Below, piece by piece: positions 47,427-56,600 of a stretch of DNA of 64,000 nt. Origin of the DNA: an uncultured Oscillospiraceae bacterium (lineage in GTDB: Bacteria > Bacillota > Clostridia > Oscillospirales > Ruminococcaceae); contig CAJTVI010000004.1 in NCBI GenBank assembly GCA_910579545.1, positions 1 through 64,000 of the forward strand, read 5' to 3'. Within the stretch, counting starts at the first letter, position 1. Each line of letters starts with the position of its first letter. Position numbers and translations under genes: made by a program. The notes beneath the pieces are model-generated. The model saw only the letters and a program-made list of their open reading frames with translations. It was not told the origin of the DNA and did no database searches.

Positions 47427-49040
47427 ATGACAAGGCCCGCGGCCATCCCCCTGCGCGAAAACATCCTCCGGCTCTGCCGGTTCTGCCTTTGCTGGCTGTG
47501 CATCCTGCTGTTTGCGGGGCTGGCTGTATTAAATTTGCTCCGCACAGCCTATTTTGAACTTTCGCCCGGAGGCGAGGCCACCCGGAACGAACTGGTGTTC
47601 TACCGTGCCGACAGCCCCCTTGCCGCCCTGCTGGTGCTGGGCTGCGCCGTGGCGGCGGCAGCCTGGCTGGCCCCCTTGCTGCGCAGGCTGCCGCCCCGGC
47701 TGCTGGAGGCCGGCGTCCCGCTGCTGCTGTTTGCCCTCAGCGCCCTGTGGGCCTGCTCTGCGCGGGTGCTGCCCAGGTACGACCAGCTCTATGTGCAGCA
47801 GGCGGCCCTGCGCTGGATCGCGGGGGATTTTCAGGACTTTTTGCCCCGCGAATATCTGTTTATGAAGGCGCATCAAATCAGCTTTACCTTGTTTTTGGAG
47901 GGTTTTTACCGGCTGTTTGGGCCAAACGCCACCCCGCTGTTCGGCATCCTCAATGCGGCGGCCATCGGCTGGACCTTTTGGGTGCTGGGGCGGCTGTGCA
48001 GGCTGCTGCTGCCCGCCGCTACCCGCCAGGGCAGCTGGTTTTACCTGTTTTCGGCCGGCTGTTGGTGCGCGCTGCTCTTTTCGCCGTATTTGTATGGCAA
48101 CAGCCTTTCCGCCGCGCTGGCCGTTACCGCACTCTGGCAGCAGATCCTCTGGCAGCAGGGCGGCAAAACCCGCCATATCCTGGCCAGCGGCCTGTGCATC
48201 GCGTTGGCCATCCAACTCAAATCCTTCAGCCTGATCATCCTGGCGGCCCAGTGCATCCTGCTTTTGCTGCACGCCCTGCGCACAAAGCGGCGGCAGGCGC
48301 TGGGCTGGATGCTGGCCCTGCTGCTGCTCTGGCAGGGGGCCGGCCTTGCCGTACATAAGGCCATGGAGCTGCGCATCGGGTATCCGCCCAATGAGGGCGA
48401 GCCGATGGTGGGCTATCTTGCAATGGGGCTGATGGAACCGTGGGAAGGGTTTTATGCGCCCGGCTGGTACAACGAGTTCAACTCGAATGTTTACCGGGAT
48501 CATGATCTTGACCGGCAGGCCGCCTCCAAAGCCACCCTCGAGGTCATCCGCGGGCGGCTGGATACCTTTTGCCATGACCCCCGCTACGCCGCCTGGTTCT
48601 TTTACAAAAAGACCTGCTCCCAGTGGGCCGACCCCACCTACCAGGGCTTCTGGATCAGCTACGGCTATTTTGAAGGCAGGGAGGACGTAGACCCGCCCTA
48701 CCCCCTCTGGCTGGAGGATGTCTTTTCCGGCCGGGGCCATCAGCTGCTGGTGCAGCTGATGGACTGGTACCAGTCCATCGTGTGGGCCTGCGGGGCGGCG
48801 TTCCTGTTTGCCCGCCGCCGCGCCCTTTCGCTGGAGCAGCTATTGCCCGGCCTCTGCGTGCTGGGCGGGTTTTTGTTCCAGCTGTTCTGGGAGGGAAAGG
48901 GCCAGTATGTGCTGCCCTATTTCCTCTTAGCCCTGCCCTACGCGGCCGCCGGCTTTGCAATGCTCACAGCCGCCGCCCGCCGCCTTTTGCCGGCCGGCGT
49001 GGCCCTGCTGCGCCGGCAAAAAAACGCCCCCGGCGCCTGA
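47427..49040 (+). CDS. Polytopic membrane protein, probable lipid-dependent glycosyltransferase (GT-C type)
   Basis: 537 aa with about 11 membrane helices and an extracytoplasmic segment of some 150 residues (about 330-480) rich in aromatic residues. Acidic residues in the first outer loop (PRYDQLYVQQAALRWIAGDF) are placed as in GT-C enzymes, which use undecaprenyl-phosphate sugars to modify surface polymers. No specific family is certain. AAGGAGG precedes the ATG. It converges on trmB. Confidence 0.6.
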   Translation: MTRPAAIPLRENILRLCRFCLCWLCILLFAGLAVLNLLRTAYFELSPGGEATRNELVFYRADSPLAALLVLGCAVAAAAWLAPLLRRLPPRLLEAGVPLLLFALSALWACSARVLPRYDQLYVQQAALRWIAGDFQDFLPREYLFMKAHQISFTLFLEGFYRLFGPNATPLFGILNAAAIGWTFWVLGRLCRLLLPAATRQGSWFYLFSAGCWCALLFSPYLYGNSLSAALAVTALWQQILWQQGGKTRHILASGLCIALAIQLKSFSLIILAAQCILLLLHALRTKRRQALGWMLALLLLWQGAGLAVHKAMELRIGYPPNEGEPMVGYLAMGLMEPWEGFYAPGWYNEFNSNVYRDHDLDRQAASKATLEVIRGRLDTFCHDPRYAAWFFYKKTCSQWADPTYQGFWISYGYFEGREDVDPPYPLWLEDVFSGRGHQLLVQLMDWYQSIVWACGAAFLFARRRALSLEQLLPGLCVLGGFLFQLFWEGKGQYVLPYFLLALPYAAAGFAMLTAAARRLLPAGVALLRRQKNAPGA

Positions 49041-49067
49041 AGCCGCCGGCGGGCTTTGCCGCCGTTT

Positions 49068-49835
49068 TCAGCAGGGCCCTGTTCCCGCCGCGGCCGCCCT
49101 TCGGGCGGCAGCGGCGGCTTTTTCAATGGCTGTCCGCCTTGCGAGCCCGGCGGCCAGCTCCTCCTCGCTCACCGCCCGCTTTACCGCGATCAGCGCCTTG
49201 GTGGGGATGCCCTCGGCCGTAAACATCGCCTCGTGCTCGGTGCGGATGTTCCAGGCCGGCTCGTTGGCGTGCAGGTCCCGGGTCTGCCAAACCACCTCGT
49301 AGCCCGCCTCGGCAAAATAGGCAAGGCTGTCCTCAAACAGGGGGCCGTCGTCGGTCTTAAAATACACCTCGCCCCCCTCCCGCAAAAAGGCCCGGTAGGC
49401 CGCCAGCTGGCGGGTGTGGGTCAGCCGGTGCTTTTTGTGCCCGGCCTTGCGGTTCCAGGGGTTGCAGAAATTGATGTAAATGCGGCTGACGGCGTCCTGC
49501 GGGGCAAGGGCCCCCGCGATCCGCTCGATGTCCAGCCCCGTAATGAGCACATTGTCCGGCGCAAGCCCCTTTTGGGCGTAGGCGGCCTCGATCTTGCGCT
49601 TGGCCAGCACCAGCACCTTGTCGGTAATATCAATGCCAAGGTAGTTGGTTTCGGGGTGGGCGCTGGCAAGCTGGGCCAAAAAGCCCCCCTTGCCGCAGCC
49701 AAGCTCCAGCTGCATCGGCTGGCCCGGCCGGGCAAACCGCCCCTGCCAGCCGCCCCGGCATTCCAGCGGCGCGGCAGCGTAAAAGGGGCAGGCCAGCAGC
49801 TCGGCCCGGGCATAGGGCTTAAAGCGCATCCTCAT
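49068..49835 (-). CDS. trmB: tRNA (guanine-N7-)-methyltransferase
   Basis: 255 aa. The SAM site is LELGCGKGGFLAQLA; the family signature NFCNPWNRKAGHKKHRL and the later EHEAMFTAEG are present. It methylates G46 in the variable loop of tRNAs. The C-terminus has a short alanine-rich extension. It overlaps alaX by 4 bp, so the two tRNA-related genes are co-transcribed. Confidence 0.94.
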   Translation of the reverse strand: MRMRFKPYARAELLACPFYAAAPLECRGGWQGRFARPGQPMQLELGCGKGGFLAQLASAHPETNYLGIDITDKVLVLAKRKIEAAYAQKGLAPDNVLITGLDIERIAGALAPQDAVSRIYINFCNPWNRKAGHKKHRLTHTRQLAAYRAFLREGGEVYFKTDDGPLFEDSLAYFAEAGYEVVWQTRDLHANEPAWNIRTEHEAMFTAEGIPTKALIAVKRAVSEEELAAGLARRTAIEKAAAAARRAAAAGTGPC

Positions 49836-51022
49836 GGGGCGGTATGCTCCTTCCAAAAGGCCTCAACCGCCCCGATCCCGGCGGCCGCAATGCTGCCCTG
49901 CACCAGCCCCGGCTTGCCGCCGCCCCGGCCGTCAAAGGCCTCGTTCAGCGCCCGGCCCAGCGGCCGCACATCCGCACCATCCCCGGCCTGGCCCAGCGCG
50001 TAGAGGTACCCGCCCCCGGCGCTGGGGCTCAAGGCAGCGCAGGGGGCATCCGTTTTTTCGCACAGGGCGCAGCAGAGCCGGCGCACCCCGTCCGGCGCAA
50101 GGCCCTCGCAGACCAAAAGCGGCGCGGCGCCCGGCCGGATCTCCGCGGCAAGGCGGGCAAACAGCTTGTTTTCGGCCGCCGCAAGCCTTGCCTTCAGCCC
50201 CTCGTTCTCCTCGGCCAGCCGGTGCACGGCGGGGGCGATCTGGTTGGCCTTGGCGCTCAGCAGTACGCTGATCTCGTTGTGCTCGGCGCATTTTGTGCGG
50301 TAGTCGGCAAAGGCCCGCCGCCCGCAGGCGATGGTGATCCGGCTGCCGCGCTTATAGTTTTGCAGGCTCAGCACCTTGATGACCCCCACCTGCCCCGCCC
50401 GCTCCATGTGGATGCCGCAGCAGGCGCAGCGGTCGGCCCCCTCGATCTCCACGATCCGCACCGGGCCCTCCAGCTCCTTTTTGCTGCGGTATTCCATGGC
50501 GGCCAGCGCCTGCGGCTTGGGCCAGGAAACGCGCACCGGCATATCCGCCCAGATGATCACGTTGGCCTGGTATTCGGCCTCGGCCAGCTGCTCGGCCGTG
50601 ATGGGGATGCTGGTGTCGATGGTCACCGCCTCCTCCCCAATATGGAAGCCGACATTCTCGGCCCCAAACAGCCGGTGCAGGATGCCCGAGAGGATATGCT
50701 CGCCGGTGTGCTGCTGCATCGTGTCCACCCGGCGCACCGGATCGACCTCCCCGGACACCTCCTCGCCCGGCGCAAGCGGGCCGTCGGTCAGGTGCAGGAT
50801 GCGGCCGTCCTTTTCGTGCACGTCCAGCACCCGCACCCCGCCCAAAACGCCCTGGTCGGCCGGCTGGCCGCCCCCTTCGGGGTAAAAGGCGGTGGCGCTC
50901 AGGGCAACGAGCCAGCCCTGCTTTGCCTGCTCACAGCTGAGCACGCGGGCGGTAAAGTGGATCATCTCAACGTCTTCGTAATAGAGCCTCCGGGTCTCGC
51001 AGTGTAACGTGTCCATCATCAT
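49832..51022 (-). CDS. Alanyl-tRNA editing protein AlaX (long form with DHHA1 domain)
   Basis: 396 aa. The editing domain has the zinc ligands HTGEH and CACCGIH; the N-terminal half matches the AlaRS beta-barrel (ATAFYPEGGGQPADQG) and a coiled coil plus DHHA1-like domain (about 250-396) follows. It removes Ser or Gly from mischarged tRNA-Ala. Three ATGs stand in a row; the first has GGAAGGG 9 nt upstream. First gene of the alaX-trmB operon. Confidence 0.9.
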   Translation of the reverse strand: MMMDTLHCETRRLYYEDVEMIHFTARVLSCEQAKQGWLVALSATAFYPEGGGQPADQGVLGGVRVLDVHEKDGRILHLTDGPLAPGEEVSGEVDPVRRVDTMQQHTGEHILSGILHRLFGAENVGFHIGEEAVTIDTSIPITAEQLAEAEYQANVIIWADMPVRVSWPKPQALAAMEYRSKKELEGPVRIVEIEGADRCACCGIHMERAGQVGVIKVLSLQNYKRGSRITIACGRRAFADYRTKCAEHNEISVLLSAKANQIAPAVHRLAEENEGLKARLAAAENKLFARLAAEIRPGAAPLLVCEGLAPDGVRRLCCALCEKTDAPCAALSPSAGGGYLYALGQAGDGADVRPLGRALNEAFDGRGGGKPGLVQGSIAAAGIGAVEAFWKEHTAP

Positions 51023-51132
51023 GCAACAGCACCCTTCCCCCGCCCGGGCGCTGGGCCCCAAAGGGCCCCCTCCCGGCGCGGGCAGTAGCGCGGAAGGCCG
51101 CCCAAACCCGCCGGCGCGGCCCCGCTAAAATT

Positions 51133-51161
51133 ATGATACCGGCCCCCGCCCGGCTTGTCAA
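51133..51161 (-). promoter_or_regulatory. Promoter of alaX-trmB (TTGACA-N17-TATCAT)
   Basis: On the minus strand TTGACA (51161-51156) and TATCAT (51138-51133) lie 17 bases apart, about 110 nt before alaX. This is a near-consensus housekeeping promoter. Confidence 0.75.
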
Positions 51162-51191
51162 GCGCGGCACCCATCCCAAATGCGCGCCGCG

Positions 51192-51221
51192 CTGGAAAAA
51201 CCCGGCGGGATATGGTATGAT
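51192..51221 (+). promoter_or_regulatory. Probable promoter of the solute-binding lipoprotein gene
   Basis: CTGGAA and TATGAT lie 18 bases apart, with a TGG just before the -10 as in extended -10 promoters. It is divergent from the alaX promoter. Confidence 0.4.
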
Positions 51222-51349
51222 AAAGCCTGTATATGATCAGCCCCTGCGGGGCGGGCGGCCGGGCGGCGGACGCGGACCTTATCTCAGGCTCCGCGGCGCT
51301 GCTTTTGACCTGCCCGCCGCCTGGCTGGGCAAAAAAGGAGGTGCGGGCC

Positions 51350-52771
51350 GTGCGCAAAAACAGCAGACCCATACGCCGGCTGCTGGCGGCCGCCCTGGCG
51401 GGCTGCCTTTTGGCGGGCTGCGCCGGGCGCGAGCTTGCCCTTTTGCCCCAAAGCCCGCCGCCCCAAAGCGCCCCCGCCCCCACCGAAACCCCGGCCCCGC
51501 AGCCCCTGCGCATCGCCTGCGAGGCCCCGCTGCCCGCCGGGTTTGAGGCCCTGCTGGAGGCCTATGCAGCCAGCCAGGCGGCCGGAGCCGTGCTGCTGGA
51601 CCCGGGCGACGCCGGCGGCAGCCCGGACCTTGTGCTGCTGGCCCGCCGGCCCAGCGTACAGGGGTATCTCGACCTTGCCCAGGATCCGCTTTTTACCGTG
51701 CTGATCCAGAATGCCGCCGCCCTGCCGGGGCAGGATCTTTCCGGCCCCTGCCCGGCGCTGCCCCTTGGTTTTGGGGGCTATGGCTATCTGGCGGACGAAG
51801 AACTGCTCAAAGCCCTGCTGGGCGAGGGGTTCGACCCCGCCCTGCTGCAACAGGCCTCGAGCGCCGAGTGGACCGGCTTTGTGCAGGCGTTGGGCGGCTG
51901 GATCGAACAGCCGGCCGCCCAGCCGGTGACCCTTGCCGGCCAGGAGTTTACCCTGCCGGCCGAGCCGCCGCCCGCCGCCCAGGCCCTCACCGGGGTGTTT
52001 GCGGTGCCCGCCGCCGAGCCGGACGTCTTTGCCGGCAGCGCCCTGAGCCCGGTGCTCTGCACCGCCTTCCGAACGGCGGGCGAGGCAAAGGCGGATGAGG
52101 AACTGCTCACCGGCCCGCTCAACAGCCTCTGGAGCGCCTTCCGGCTCGAGACCGGCTGGATGGCCGGGCCGGAGGGGCCGCTGGCCCGGGGGGACGAGCG
52201 GGCCGCCGGCCAGACCCTTGCGGACGCCGCCGGGCTGGTCGCGGGCGGCCGCGCGGTTTTCTGCCGGGCCTTTACCGGGCGGCTGCTGCCGCTTCTTCCG
52301 GCCGAACAGGCTGCCCGGATGCTGCTGGCGCCGCTCAAATACCCCTTTGACGAGACCGACCTTGCCCCAAACGCCGCCTATACCCTTGAGCAGCTGGCCG
52401 GCTGGCCGGTGGTGGGCACGGCGGGCTGGCTGGCCATCCCCCAGGACGCCGGCGAGGACGCCCGGGCCCGGGCCGAGGGCTTTTTGCTCTGGCTTTTTGC
52501 CTCGGCGGAGGGCCAGCGGGCGCTTACCGGGGGTATGGGCCTTTTGGGCATCGCGGGGGGCGAACCGGGCAGCCCGGCCCTGCAAACGGCGGCCGATGCG
52601 CTGGCCGCCGGCGGGGCCCTGCCCGACCTTGCCGAGGGCTTTGCGCCCGCCGCCCACCTGCAAGCCAGCGAGGCGCTGGCAAAAGACTGGCTGCCCCAGG
52701 CCAGCTGGAACCCCTACCAGCGGGCGGGATACACCGACGCGGTGCTGGCCGCGCTGGGCGGCGCGGAATAA
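51350..52771 (+). CDS. Lipoprotein, probable extracellular solute-binding protein
   Basis: 473 aa. Lipoprotein signal peptide (RRLLAAALAGCLLAGC) with the lipidated Cys in LLAGC, a Pro/Ser/Thr-rich spacer, then a periplasmic-binding-like domain (LRIACEAPLPAGFEALLEAY through EEFLLW-type helices) of the sugar-binding family 1 type. Substrate unknown and no ABC permease adjoins it. GTG start has AGGAGGT 8 nt upstream. malQ follows by 72 nt, so a maltodextrin-type ligand is possible but unproven. Confidence 0.65.
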   Translation: MRKNSRPIRRLLAAALAGCLLAGCAGRELALLPQSPPPQSAPAPTETPAPQPLRIACEAPLPAGFEALLEAYAASQAAGAVLLDPGDAGGSPDLVLLARRPSVQGYLDLAQDPLFTVLIQNAAALPGQDLSGPCPALPLGFGGYGYLADEELLKALLGEGFDPALLQQASSAEWTGFVQALGGWIEQPAAQPVTLAGQEFTLPAEPPPAAQALTGVFAVPAAEPDVFAGSALSPVLCTAFRTAGEAKADEELLTGPLNSLWSAFRLETGWMAGPEGPLARGDERAAGQTLADAAGLVAGGRAVFCRAFTGRLLPLLPAEQAARMLLAPLKYPFDETDLAPNAAYTLEQLAGWPVVGTAGWLAIPQDAGEDARARAEGFLLWLFASAEGQRALTGGMGLLGIAGGEPGSPALQTAADALAAGGALPDLAEGFAPAAHLQASEALAKDWLPQASWNPYQRAGYTDAVLAALGGAE

Positions 52772-52843
52772 GGCGGGCCGCCGGCCCCTCGGGGCGGAGG
52801 GCGGCCTTTTGATAATCCCTTTAGGATAGGAGCGGAACTTTTT

Positions 52844-54499
52844 ATGCAAGCAAAACGCGAAAGCGGCATCCTCATGCCCCTTGCCAGCCTGCCCGGCCCC
52901 GGCGGCATCGGCTGTTTTGGCAAGGAGGCCTATGCCTTTGTGGATTTCCTCGCGCGGGCGGGGCAGGGGGTCTGGCAGCTGCTGCCGCTGGGCCCCACCG
53001 GCTACGGCGACAGCCCCTACCAGAGCTGTTCGGCCTTTGCGGGCAACCCCTATTTTATCGACCTGGACACCCTGGCCGAAGAGGGCCTTTTGCAAAAAGA
53101 GGAGTACGCGTCCCTGCCCTGGGGCAAAACCGAGGCCGAGGTGGACTACGAGGCGGTGTACACCCACCGCTTTGGGGTGCTGCGCGCGGCCTACGCCCGC
53201 TGGAAGGCCCGCCGCCCCCTGCCCGGCTGCGATACCCCCTACCCGGACGATTACTACCGCTTTTGCTTTTTGAACGACTCCTGGCTGGAGGACTACGCCC
53301 TCTATATGGCCGCCAAGGAGGAGTGCGGCATGCGCTCCTACCTCGAGTGGCCGGCCCCGCTGCGCCGGCGGGAGCCGCAGGCCATGGCCGGCCTTGCCCA
53401 GCGCCGGGCGGAGGAGATCGGCTTTTGGAAGTTTGTGCAGTACCAGTTCAGCCGGCAGTGGGCGGCCCTTAAGGGCTACGCCAACGCCAAGGGGATCCGC
53501 ATTTTGGGCGACCTGCCCATCTATGTCTCGGCCGACTCGGCCGACGCCTGGGCCGGCCGGCGGATGTTCGAGATGGACGGGGAGGGCCGCCCCACCCGGG
53601 TGGCCGGCTGCCCGCCGGACTATTTTTCGGCCGACGGCCAGCTCTGGGGCAACCCGCTCTACAACTGGCCCTGGCACCGCGAGACCGGCTACGCCTGGTG
53701 GGCCGAGCGGCTGCGCTGCGCGCTGCGGCTGTACGACATCGTGCGCATCGACCATTTCCGCGGGTTCGACACCTACTGGGCCATCCCGGCCGAAAGCGAG
53801 ACCGCCCGTGTGGGCAGATGGGAGCAGGGCCCCGGCATGGAGCTGTTCGAGGCGCTGCATGCCCAGCTGGGCGAGCTGCCCATCGTGGCCGAGGACCTGG
53901 GCGAATTGTTTGACAGCGTGCGGGAGCTGCTGCGCCAGAGCGGCTTCCCCGGCATGAAGGTGCTGCAGTTTGCCTTTACCCCCGGGCAGGACAGCGAGTA
54001 CCTGCCCCACAACCACACCAAAAACTTTGTGGCCTACCCCGGCACCCACGACAACACCACCCTGGCCGATTGGCTGCAGCGGGTGGCCACCCCCGGCGAG
54101 CGGGCCAAGGCCGAGGCCTATTTTGGGCTGGACCCGGCCGCGGGGCTGCAAAGCGAGGTGCGCGGCTTTGTGCGCGGCGCGCTGGCAAGCCCGGCCTTTT
54201 TGGCGGTGATCCCCCTGGCCGACTGGCTGGGCCTTGGGGCCGAGGGGCGGATCAACCAGCCGGGGGTGCTGGGCGGCAACTGGGGCTGGCGGGCCGCCCC
54301 CGGCGCCTGCACCGGCGCGCTGGCCGACGATATCCGCGCCCTCTGCGCCGTGTTTGGCCGCGCCGCGCCGCTGCCCCAGCCGGAATCAGCCGCAAAGCCG
54401 CAGCCCGCCGAAGAACAGGAGGAACCAGCCGAAGAGCCAACGTTAGCCAAAGGGCCGGAGCCGCCGGCAAAAAAGCAGCGGCCCCAGCCAAAGGCCTGA
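52844..54499 (+). CDS. malQ: 4-alpha-glucanotransferase (amylomaltase)
   Basis: 551 aa. GH77 pattern: SGILMPLASLPGPGGIGCFG, QLLPLGPTGYGDSPYQS, GDLPIYVSADSADAW, IDHFRGFDTYWAIP and VAEDLG, with the catalytic Asp in RIDHFRGF-type context. It transfers maltosyl units between alpha-1,4-glucans in maltodextrin or glycogen metabolism. The last 50 residues are a Pro/Glu/Lys-rich extension absent from typical MalQ. The ATG is preceded by GATAGGAG. Confidence 0.95.
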   Translation: MQAKRESGILMPLASLPGPGGIGCFGKEAYAFVDFLARAGQGVWQLLPLGPTGYGDSPYQSCSAFAGNPYFIDLDTLAEEGLLQKEEYASLPWGKTEAEVDYEAVYTHRFGVLRAAYARWKARRPLPGCDTPYPDDYYRFCFLNDSWLEDYALYMAAKEECGMRSYLEWPAPLRRREPQAMAGLAQRRAEEIGFWKFVQYQFSRQWAALKGYANAKGIRILGDLPIYVSADSADAWAGRRMFEMDGEGRPTRVAGCPPDYFSADGQLWGNPLYNWPWHRETGYAWWAERLRCALRLYDIVRIDHFRGFDTYWAIPAESETARVGRWEQGPGMELFEALHAQLGELPIVAEDLGELFDSVRELLRQSGFPGMKVLQFAFTPGQDSEYLPHNHTKNFVAYPGTHDNTTLADWLQRVATPGERAKAEAYFGLDPAAGLQSEVRGFVRGALASPAFLAVIPLADWLGLGAEGRINQPGVLGGNWGWRAAPGACTGALADDIRALCAVFGRAAPLPQPESAAKPQPAEEQEEPAEEPTLAKGPEPPAKKQRPQPKA

Positions 54500-54546
54500 T
54501 TGCCGGAAGGTTCGCTGCAAGGTTTTTGCTGACCTGGACAGGGCGC

Positions 54547-54621
54547 GGGGGAGAGTCTCGAAAGGCTTTCGGGGCAGGGGTCCTGTTGCCTTGAGAGACT
54601 GCTCCCACGCACCCGGCCGGC
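54547..54621 (-). repeat. Structured 75-bp repeat, copy 1 (inverted relative to 57921)
   Basis: The reverse complement of this segment matches 57921-57995 almost perfectly. The unit can fold on itself: GGGAG/CTCCC, GTCTC/GAGAC, AAGG/CCTT, CAGG/CCTG. It lies in the 308-bp gap after malQ, where I see no gene. Confidence 0.8.
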
Positions 54622-54807
54622 GGACATCCCTCCCCGGTTTGGTTGCTGCCTGACCTCCCCCGGTTCGACACATAATCCCCCCGCTTTTGCGTATACTAAA
54701 AACCTGTACCCGGCACAGCAAAACGCAAAAAACCAGCCCAAAAGCAATTCGATGCATTTTGCAAACGCGGCGTTTTGGGCGGTTTCGAACAAGGGGGATT
54801 TATTCTG

Positions 54808-55260
54808 ATGGAAAACCAGCAAAACAGCCCGCAGGCCCAAAACGAGGCCCTGCTTCAGGCGGTGGTGCGGGGCAGCGAGATGGGCAAAAATACCCTGGGC
54901 CAGCTGCTGCCCATGACCGATGACCGGGAGTTCAAGGCCGAGCTCTACCGCCAGCAAAAGCAGTACCGGGCCTTGAACCAAAAGGCCCACACCGCCCTGG
55001 CGGCTCTGGGCGAACAGGCCAAGGGCCAGACCCAGTGGGCCCGGATGGCCACCCATATGGGCATCGCGGCCAATACCCTCACCGACCGCAGCACCCACCA
55101 CCTGGCCGAGATGCTCATCCAGGGGGCGGACATGGGCAATGCCGACTGCCTTTCGGCCCAAAAAGACTGCCCCAAGGCCAGCGACGGCGCAAAAAAGCTG
55201 GCGGGCGAACTCTGCCGGCTGGAGCAGCAGGGCGCCGAACAGCTGCGGCAGTACCTGTAA
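54808..55260 (+). CDS. Hypothetical all-helical protein
   Basis: 150 aa, all alpha-helical in four likely helices (NEALLQAVVRGSEMGKNTLG, DREFKAELYRQQKQYRALNQ, WARMATHMGIAANTLTDRS, ASDGAKKLAGELCRLEQQG), like a ferritin-type or coat-type four-helix bundle. The helix segment STHHLAEMLIQGADMG is conserved-looking. No signal peptide. Family and function not recognised. TATACT at 54692 could be its -10 element. A strong terminator follows. Confidence 0.7.
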   Translation: MENQQNSPQAQNEALLQAVVRGSEMGKNTLGQLLPMTDDREFKAELYRQQKQYRALNQKAHTALAALGEQAKGQTQWARMATHMGIAANTLTDRSTHHLAEMLIQGADMGNADCLSAQKDCPKASDGAKKLAGELCRLEQQGAEQLRQYL

Positions 55261-55315
55261 GCAGCCGGCGGGGCGGCCGCTTTGCCCCCGCCGCCCCGCA
55301 AAAACGGCTGGATGC

Positions 55316-55379
55316 AAAAAGCCCGCCGGGCGCTTTCCCCAAACAGAGGGGAGCGCCCGGCGGGCTTTGCCGTGTTTTT
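55316..55379. terminator. Bidirectional terminator between convergent genes
   Basis: The stem AAAGCCCGCCGGGCGCT and its complement around an inner CCCC/GGGG pairing are flanked by A and T runs on both sides. Confidence 0.8.
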
Positions 55380-55426
55380 AAGGGCGGCGCCGGCCAGCGG
55401 CCGGCAGCCTTTGCGGCCCGGCCGGC

Positions 55427-55783
55427 TCAGGGCTCCGCGTCGGCCGGCGGCTCCGGCTTTTTCCAGGGCGCGGAGTCCAAAATGGAGGCTTCCGCCGCGG
55501 CGTTCCAGCGGCCCTTATCCGCGTAATACCGCGCCTCGATCCAGCCTTCGGCCGCCTGCATGCCCGCCTCGTCAAACCCAAAGCGGGCGGTCTCGCACAG
55601 GGCCGGGTCGGTCTGCTCCCGGCAGTAGGGCCCGGGCCACACCGCCGCCTCAAACGCTTTGCCGTCCCCGTCTTCCACAAGGTCCACACTGTACTGCAGG
55701 CCCTTGTACGAGCCGCTGTAGTGCTTGTTCGCCTTCATAAAGGCAAAGCCGGTCAGGTGTACAAACCGCAGGTGTTCCGCCAT
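55427..55783 (-). CDS. Hypothetical protein, 118 aa
   Basis: Small alpha/beta protein: KANKHYSGSYKGLQYSVDLV, then FEAAVWPGPYCREQTDPALC, RFGFDEAGMQAAEGWIEARY and a Pro/Glu-rich end. Family not recognised. ATG 55783 with AAGGAG 10 nt upstream is preferred to an ATG three codons earlier that touches the ribosome binding site. It starts 14 nt after the mtnN stop, so it is co-transcribed with it. Confidence 0.7.
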   Translation of the reverse strand: MAEHLRFVHLTGFAFMKANKHYSGSYKGLQYSVDLVEDGDGKAFEAAVWPGPYCREQTDPALCETARFGFDEAGMQAAEGWIEARYYADKGRWNAAAEASILDSAPWKKPEPPADAEP

Positions 55784-55797
55784 TCTCGTCATGCTCC

Positions 55798-56481
55798 TTA
55801 TAAACGCTCCAGCATGCCCGCCACAATGGCGGTGGCCGTTTGGATGTACGCGTCGATGCTGAAATCCCGTTCCACGATCCGCTCGCGGCCCTCTTCGTCC
55901 GCCTCGTCGCTCATCGCCCGCAGGATCACGCAGGGCACCCCGTTGCGGGCGGCGATCTGGCTCACCGCCGCCCCCTCCATCTCCACGCAGTCCGGCTCCA
56001 CGGCGGCGGCAATGGCGTTTTTGGTCTCGGCATCCCCCACAAAGCGGTCGCCGGTGGCGATCTTGCCCACTAAATACACCGTGCCCGCCGCCTCGCAGGC
56101 CGCCATCGCGGCGGCGATCATCTCGGGGTCGCCAGTATAGGTTTTCAAAAAGGGCGCGCTCTGGCAGATCATCTCGTCCTCGGCGTCGTGGTACACCACC
56201 TCGGCGCCGATCACCACGTCCCCAATGCCGATCTCACTGCTCATGTTGCCCGCAATGCCCGAAAAGATGATCCGCTCGGCTCCATATTTGGTGATCAGCA
56301 CCTGGGTGGTGGAGGCCGCATTGGCCTTGCCCATGCCGGCGCAGCACACCACCAGCTGCTTGCCGCCCAAAGCCCCCTTGTGGTAGCGCACCCCGGCGTA
56401 CTCCTCCTCGGTGCGGCCGGTCAGCCTTGCGCACAGCTGGGTCACTTCCTCGGGCATCGCGCCCATGATCCCATACACCAT
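55798..56481 (-). CDS. mtnN: 5'-methylthioadenosine/S-adenosylhomocysteine nucleosidase
   Basis: 227 aa, normal length. GIMGAMPEEV at the N-terminus, FSGIAGNMSSEIGIGDVVI in the middle, and the substrate-binding and catalytic region VEMEGAAVSQIA, then AMSDEAD with the catalytic Asp. It splits methylthioadenosine and S-adenosylhomocysteine, recycling SAM by-products; two radical SAM enzymes and two methyl-group users in this window would generate related by-products. GGGAGGAAATACC precedes the ATG. Confidence 0.95.
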   Translation of the reverse strand: MVYGIMGAMPEEVTQLCARLTGRTEEEYAGVRYHKGALGGKQLVVCCAGMGKANAASTTQVLITKYGAERIIFSGIAGNMSSEIGIGDVVIGAEVVYHDAEDEMICQSAPFLKTYTGDPEMIAAAMAACEAAGTVYLVGKIATGDRFVGDAETKNAIAAAVEPDCVEMEGAAVSQIAARNGVPCVILRAMSDEADEEGRERIVERDFSIDAYIQTATAIVAGMLERL

Positions 56482-56600
56482 TGGTATTTCCTCCCTCTGT
56501 GTTTTTATCTGGTTTGCCTTAGCCCGTTTTTTGCGCCCGGCCGGGACGTTTTTGCCTGTGCGGCATTTACTGCGCGCGGCGCCCGGCCTTGCGCAGCCCC